From contig NZ_WWGH01000002.1 in NCBI RefSeq assembly GCF_009865135.1, positions 2,353,121 through 2,417,120 of the forward strand: a stretch of 64,000 nt of DNA. The letters are read 5' to 3'. Below are positions 59,672 through 64,000 of this stretch, piece after piece. The stretch is from Streptomyces sp. SID8374 (GTDB taxonomy: Bacteria; Actinomycetota; Actinomycetes; Streptomycetales; Streptomycetaceae). The notes below the pieces were generated by a model. The model saw nothing but the letters and a program-made list of their open reading frames with translations. It was not told where the DNA came from and searched no databases. Position numbers and translations under genes: made by a program. Position 1 is the stretch's first letter. Each line of letters starts with the position of its first letter.

Positions 59672-60341
59672 CGGGTCCCTCTTCCCCGGCTCCGGGGGCC
59701 GGCGGCCGTGGTTCCCGTACGAACCGGCCGCCGGTGCCTGGGGCCGTTGCTTTGATTGCGGCCGGGGCCTTCTGCGGCCGGAGTTCCGTGGGCCTGGTGG
59801 GGGGCCGGCGATTGTGGGTGGGCTTGTCGGTGCCCGTCATGGGGCTCTGCCTTCCGGTATGGCCGTGGCTGCTGTGACGGAGCAGTGATTTTGAGGGGAC
59901 TGGGCTGCTTTGGCCTGCTGTCCCTTGGGCGGTTGTTGTTCGTGGGTGTTTTCAGTGGTGGCGCCAGGGACAGCGACATCGAGGTCGTGTTCTGCCTGGG
60001 TGACTACTTCAAGTTGTGCAACGCCGTTTTCGGTACCGGGTTCAGGGCCCGGTGATGTCAACGGTTCGGGCCGGATCGTTGCGTGCCTCGCTCGCGGGAC
60101 CGAGGCACGGTTCACCGGACACGGCCGTCCGGCCGACGCTCTTGTGTGTAAGCGAGACGTCGTCCTGTCCGGGGTTTCCGAGGCGGTCCTGAGTCGCTTC
60201 GAGCGACTTTTCACCGCCATCAACGATATTCTCGCCCTGATCTTGGCCGGGCACGCCATGAACCCGGACCGCTGGGGGGCTGCCGTGAGGTCCCAGGAGT
60301 CCGGTACAGGGGGTCGTCACGGCACAGGGGTCGGTGTCGGG
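59672..60341. other. Gene-free region downstream of tpg with a hairpin
   Basis: 670 bp without a convincing gene, partly T/G-rich on the plus strand. AGTCGCT (60192-60198) and AGCGACT (60202-60208) form a stem with loop TCG followed by TTT on plus. It may end leftward or rightward transcripts. Confidence 0.5.
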
Positions 60342-60899
60342 TCAGTAGTCGAGGTCGAGGTAGTCGATGTCGTTGAGGGTGACGTCGGAGAGGCCTGTGG
60401 CGCGGTCTCCGCCGTCCTGGAAGTAGATCTCTTTGAAGCCTTCGGCGATGATTTTGCGCATCTGCTGGTCGCTGGCACCGGATTTGCGGGCGTCGAAGAG
60501 GCGTTGTGCGTAGGCCGGGGGGAGGTGCACGGTGAGGCGGCGGAAGCGTCCGTCGTCGGTGGTGCCGACCGGCGCGGTGTAGCCGAACCGGGCCCGGGTC
60601 TCCACGGTGATCCCGCCCGTGGCGGCGGCCTGCTTCTGCCGGCGTTTGCGCACCTGCGGCTGCCAGCGCTGGCGTACGGCGTCGTTGATCTTCGCGGCGA
60701 TGTCGGCGCGGGCGTGCTTGCGGGCGCCGCGCCGGTAGCGGTTGACGGAGTCGGCGGTGACCCCGAGCTCCGCTGCGACGGCCTTGGCGCTGCCCATCTG
60801 CTTGAGCAGGTAGCCGATCTGGCCTTTGAGGGTCTTGGGCGGCTGTCGGGTGAAGGCTTCCCGGTCGGCCCGCTCGATGGCGTCCTCGATCTCCCCCAC
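60342..60899 (-). CDS. tpg: Telomere terminal protein Tpg
   Basis: 185 residues from GTG 60899, three bases after the tap stop, with GGAG upstream. Length and sequence fit the Tpg family that is covalently attached to the 5' ends of linear Streptomyces replicons and primes end patching. It opens with EIEDAIERADREAFTRQPPK. An HTH-like DNA-binding part follows (GSAKAVAAELGVTADSVNRY; RRGARKHARADIAAKINDAV). ITVETRARFGYTAPVGTTDD contains Thr114, the position reported as the deoxynucleotide acceptor, and the protein ends in TLNDIDYLDLDY. It forms an operon with tap, as in other Streptomyces. Intact, so probably functional. Confidence 0.95.
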   Translation of the reverse strand: MGEIEDAIERADREAFTRQPPKTLKGQIGYLLKQMGSAKAVAAELGVTADSVNRYRRGARKHARADIAAKINDAVRQRWQPQVRKRRQKQAAATGGITVETRARFGYTAPVGTTDDGRFRRLTVHLPPAYAQRLFDARKSGASDQQMRKIIAEGFKEIYFQDGGDRATGLSDVTLNDIDYLDLDY

Positions 60900-60902
60900 G
60901 GT

Positions 60903-63017
60903 CTACTCTCCTTCGTCCAGGACGGCGTCGCCGCCCTTGATGTGGCGGGCCGGGTTCAGGCCCTTCTCCATCAGGTCGACCGCCCACAGCATCGACTGGA
61001 CGCCCTCCAGTTTCGCCAGCCCCGGGGTGGGCCCGAGGCGGAAGGCGCCGGGCTGCGGCTTGCCGGACGCGGCGTAGGGGAGGAAGTCGAGCGGGCTCTC
61101 ACCGGGGCTGGGGTAGACGACGCAGTCGGAGAGCACGGCGAGCGGGTAGAACCCGGTCATCCTGGCCATGTTGTTGAGCTTGCGGTGCATGTTGACCCGG
61201 GCCTTGCTGATGACGGCGGCCCGGATGTCGGGGCGCCACGTCGGCCGGGACAGGGCCGGCCATGTCTCGCCCTCCTTGTAGGACTTGCCCTGCGGGCGCT
61301 CTCGGAGCTTGCCGACACCGCCCTTCACCGTCGCCTTGATCGCGGACAGGACGGCGGCCAGGGCCGGGTCGTTCTGCTTGTGCTGCTCCATCGCCGCCAG
61401 GAACTCCACGTCGGTGAGGTCCTTGGTGACCCCCATGTCCGCGAGGGTGTCGACGTAGGCGTTCTTCAGCCGATCGTGCCACGGGTCCAGGTACGCCCCG
61501 GTCTCCCTGCGCAGGTACGCCTCGATCGGGTGCACGTCGTGCCCGAGCTCCTGGGCGTAGGCGAGGGTGTGCGTCTGGTACCAGGCCGGGCCCGTCGGCC
61601 GGGAGCCGTCCGGGGTGAACGGGCTGGGCAGGCGCGGGTCCAGCTCGATGTGGGACAGGTCGGCCAGCCAGCTCCCGGGAATCTTCGGGTTGAACTTCGG
61701 GGCGTGGAAGTGGTCCGGAGCGGAGAGGCCGACGACCAGGCGGGCCGCGGCGGCGAGGAACGCGGTGTTGAGGTCGAGGCCGACCGCGTACGGCAGCGTG
61801 CACTCCTCATCGGACAGCGTCTGAACCGACCGCACCCACTGATAGGCCTCTTCGTTCAGGAAGCCGCCCGTCCAGCCCGAGTTCACGACGACGGGGTGCT
61901 CCGGGGTGGCCTCCGGCGGCGCCGGGTCCATCGGCTCCGTCCCCAGCGAGCCCGCGTTGTGGCCGGACACCCAGTTCCCGGTCTCTTCGTCCCGCACGGC
62001 CTTCGTCGGCGGGCGCAGCGCCGTCATCAGCTCCAGCCCGGACACGGCGGTGGAGCCGCGAGGCGTGATGACCCGCATCGCGTACACCCCCAGCACGCGG
62101 GCGATATCGGCCGGCTCCATCTCGCTGACGCCGGGCCAGGACCGCTCATCGAGGGCGTCCCACGACAGCACTGCCAGCTGCACGCACTGCCGCTCACGGC
62201 CCTGCGCGTTGCGGTAGATCCGGGCCCACGGCCCGAAGCCCCGCTGAGTGAGCTGCCACTTCGCCTTCGTCACCTGCTTGACCACAGGGTGGTCCTCCGG
62301 CAGGCGCAGGGAGCGGCGCTGCTCGTGGCCCTCCAGACGCTCCGGCAGCCCGAGCTTCACGGCGGCGGCCGCGGTGAGCACGACCAGGGGGTCGGAGTCC
62401 TTGCCGTACCGGTTGAGCTTCGCGGCACCGAGGCCGGACTCCTTGAGGGTCCACTCCACCAGCTCCGGGATCGTGGTCGCCGGGCAGTCCAGCACGAGAC
62501 CGTCCGTGCCGTACGCGCAGCCGTCGCCATCCAGGACGGCGAGCGGGCCGTGAGGGAAGCGCGGGTCGACAGCGGGCGCGGCAGCCTTCTTGGCCGCCGG
62601 ACGCCGCGACATCGCCGAACGTGCGGGACGTTCGGGCGCCGCCAGGGCGGCCGGGGCCTGAACCGGCGCGGCAACCTCCGCCTGCTCCGGGGCGGCCGAG
62701 CCGGTGAACGTCCCGGGCACCTCCGGCTGCGGCGCGACAACTGGCGCGGGCGCGGCCGAGGAAGCGTGCGCGGGGTACTTCGCTGCCCACCCCCTCAGGA
62801 GCCGCTGGTAGGCCTCCAGGCGCGGCGACTTCGGTTCTGAGCGGCCGTTCTCGTAGTTCTTCACCGTCTGCGTCGACGTTTTCAGCGCGACCGCAAGGCG
62901 AGCCTGGGTAATGCCGGCCGCCTCACGCAGCCGGGCACGCTCCGCCGGAGAAGGGAGCTGCGGCTCCTCCTCCAACAGCGCGTCGACGGACGCGAACAGC
63001 TCTTCCTCAGACGCCAT
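60903..63017 (-). CDS. tap: Telomere-associated protein Tap
   Basis: 704 residues from ATG 63017 (GAGGG eight bases upstream). Residues about 20-75 are an XRE-like HTH (RARLREAAGITQARLAVALK; TSTQTVKNYENGRSEPKSPR), followed by an Ala/Pro-rich linker of about 90 residues. The rest is the Tap-specific body (GPLAVLDGDGCAYGTDGLVL; LPEDHPVVKQVTKAKWQLTQ; RPDIRAAVISKARVNMHRKL; FYPLAVLSDCVVYPSPGESP). Tap binds single-stranded telomere overhangs and recruits Tpg. The gene lies just in front of tpg with a three-base gap. Slightly shorter than the usual 730-740 residues, within variation. Confidence 0.93.
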   Translation of the reverse strand: MASEEELFASVDALLEEEPQLPSPAERARLREAAGITQARLAVALKTSTQTVKNYENGRSEPKSPRLEAYQRLLRGWAAKYPAHASSAAPAPVVAPQPEVPGTFTGSAAPEQAEVAAPVQAPAALAAPERPARSAMSRRPAAKKAAAPAVDPRFPHGPLAVLDGDGCAYGTDGLVLDCPATTIPELVEWTLKESGLGAAKLNRYGKDSDPLVVLTAAAAVKLGLPERLEGHEQRRSLRLPEDHPVVKQVTKAKWQLTQRGFGPWARIYRNAQGRERQCVQLAVLSWDALDERSWPGVSEMEPADIARVLGVYAMRVITPRGSTAVSGLELMTALRPPTKAVRDEETGNWVSGHNAGSLGTEPMDPAPPEATPEHPVVVNSGWTGGFLNEEAYQWVRSVQTLSDEECTLPYAVGLDLNTAFLAAAARLVVGLSAPDHFHAPKFNPKIPGSWLADLSHIELDPRLPSPFTPDGSRPTGPAWYQTHTLAYAQELGHDVHPIEAYLRRETGAYLDPWHDRLKNAYVDTLADMGVTKDLTDVEFLAAMEQHKQNDPALAAVLSAIKATVKGGVGKLRERPQGKSYKEGETWPALSRPTWRPDIRAAVISKARVNMHRKLNNMARMTGFYPLAVLSDCVVYPSPGESPLDFLPYAASGKPQPGAFRLGPTPGLAKLEGVQSMLWAVDLMEKGLNPARHIKGGDAVLDEGE

Positions 63018-63074
63018 TCCATGCACCCTCACGTCAGGACCCGATACCACTTAACCAAAAACTTACCCTACCCT

Positions 63075-64000
63075 TTAACCCTCTCGCGCCCATTCCAGCC
63101 CGAGCGCGGCGAGCGCGGAGAGTTTGTCGACGGTGAGCTTCGCACGGCGCCCCCTCTGATTCATGACCCAGACCCCCAACTTGACGGGATACTCCTGGCC
63201 ACCGACCTTGACCCCCTCCACATGACCCCTGGGGACCTTCACAGAGCCTTCCCGGGCCTTGTACTGCGCCAAGGCCGCCACGCCCTTCTCGAAGGTCCCC
63301 AAGGGTGGCGCGGACAGCTTCGGGAGTTCCGAGGCCGGCGGCGTGATGCCGAGCTGCTCCAGACGTTCGCGCTGTCCGCCCGTCAGGGCCTGCCAGACCT
63401 CTGGTTTCCGCTGCCGGGCCAGCCACTTGCCGATGTCCATGCCGTGGACCGTGAAGCCGGGAAGGACGTCCGCCTGGCCCTCTTCGTCGGCCACCAGCTC
63501 GCGCAGAGCGGCGTAGTGCCGCTGCCATTCCGCCGGCCACGAGGGGTTCCAGTCCGCGTCCACGGCCTCCAACGCCGTCTTCCACTCCGGGTGGCCGTCC
63601 AGCGCACCCGCGCGGCGCAAATTGCTCAACCACTGTCCTACCGGTCTGGACAGGGCCACTGCAGACCTCGGAGCACAGAGAGTCCAATGGTCCGCGTAGT
63701 ACGCCTTCGCGGCCTCCAGGTTCTCCTGGAACCGCTCATCGGCCGGGCTCCAGACCATGCCCAGCTTCTCCAACCGCTGCGCCCGCTGGCCAGTCATCTG
63801 CCCCGCCCCATAGGCCCTTCGCTGTTCTGCGACCCATGTCCCCAGAGGAAACGCCCCCTCCTTGAAACCATACGGAACTCGAGCGTGATGCTCACGCTCC
63901 GTGAACGTCTTGAGCGCCGACCAGCCGCGTGCCCAGTCCTGGCGCTCGGTGTCGATGACGTTGAAGGAAATCCAGTCCGCGACCATCACCGGGTCACGTG
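63075..64000 (-). CDS. Helicase-associated (HA) repeat protein, C-terminal part; start beyond right edge
   Basis: The frame stays open through 64000, so at least 308 C-terminal residues are visible and the real start is probably outside; GTG 63989 has no ribosome site. It consists of helicase-associated domains of about 65-75 residues. Each has a W-x-x-G...L..F...H..ARVP...G..LG.WV..QR core (ARVPYGFKEGAFPLGTWVAE; FTVHGMDIGKWLARQRKPEV; VKVPRGHVEGVKVGGQEYPV; LGVWVMNQRGRRAKLTVDKL). Such repeats form the tail of the DEAD/DEAH helicase-like proteins often found at Streptomyces chromosome and plasmid ends. It reads towards tap and may be part of the same transcript, 57 bp away. Confidence 0.85.
   Translation of the reverse strand, partial: RDPVMVADWISFNVIDTERQDWARGWSALKTFTEREHHARVPYGFKEGAFPLGTWVAEQRRAYGAGQMTGQRAQRLEKLGMVWSPADERFQENLEAAKAYYADHWTLCAPRSAVALSRPVGQWLSNLRRAGALDGHPEWKTALEAVDADWNPSWPAEWQRHYAALRELVADEEGQADVLPGFTVHGMDIGKWLARQRKPEVWQALTGGQRERLEQLGITPPASELPKLSAPPLGTFEKGVAALAQYKAREGSVKVPRGHVEGVKVGGQEYPVKLGVWVMNQRGRRAKLTVDKLSALAALGLEWAREG

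Overview
The window is high-GC actinobacterial DNA, almost certainly Streptomyces. The base composition, the frequent GTG starts, the translationally coupled ATGA/GTGA junctions, twin-arginine and lipobox signals, a few rare TTA codons, and above all a tap-tpg pair (telomere replication genes of linear Streptomyces replicons) near the right edge point there. The tap-tpg pair, an adjacent helicase-associated-repeat protein, several decayed gene remnants and the lack of housekeeping genes suggest a subtelomeric arm or a large linear plasmid.

Layout. 1-11.5 kb: a polysaccharide catabolism locus. It has a secreted family 8 polysaccharide lyase, a DeoR/LacI-type regulator, a sugar ABC transporter without its own ATPase, a 2-hydroxyacid dehydrogenase, a phosphodiesterase-HAD fusion, a class II aldolase and a SIS-domain sugar isomerase. 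Near-identical operator-like sites lie upstream of the regulator and of the transporter. 11.6-14.9 kb: a HelD/HelR-type helicase, a small secreted protein and a pyridoxamine-phosphate-oxidase-like protein. 15-17.9 kb: two class A beta-lactamase-fold genes around a LysR regulator that carries a frameshift.

17.9-39.3 kb is the most interesting part. On the minus strand lie a 4070-residue FAAL-ACP-KS-AT-KR-ACP-C-A-PCP-C-reductase megasynthase, then a 63-residue RiPP precursor whose leader resembles that of lactazole, then a compact set of tailoring enzymes: glutamylating dehydratase, RRE/ThiF-like partner, YcaO cyclodehydratase, and an elimination-domain/SagB-dehydrogenase fusion. This is the lactazole-type (thiopeptide) enzyme set without a recognisable pyridine synthase, placed next to a lipid-activating PKS-NRPS. 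It looks like a pathway to a lipidated linear azol(in)e/dehydroamino-acid peptide. The joint product is an inference.

39.6-54 kb holds a four-copy 23-bp tandem repeat, a monooxygenase-fold protein, an XRE regulator with a divergent aldo/keto reductase, an S1-domain gene remnant, a cobalamin riboswitch driving a B12-type ABC importer, a TetR/short-chain-dehydrogenase divergent pair with two palindromes, another aldo/keto reductase, an aldehyde dehydrogenase, a sirtuin, a TMEM175-type channel, and SRPBCC and VOC proteins. 54.5-59 kb has a 1317-residue secreted protein with a C-terminal amidase domain, coupled to a small lipoprotein. 59-64 kb has a beta-1,3-glucanase remnant, tpg, tap and the C-terminal part of a helicase-associated-domain protein that runs off the right edge.
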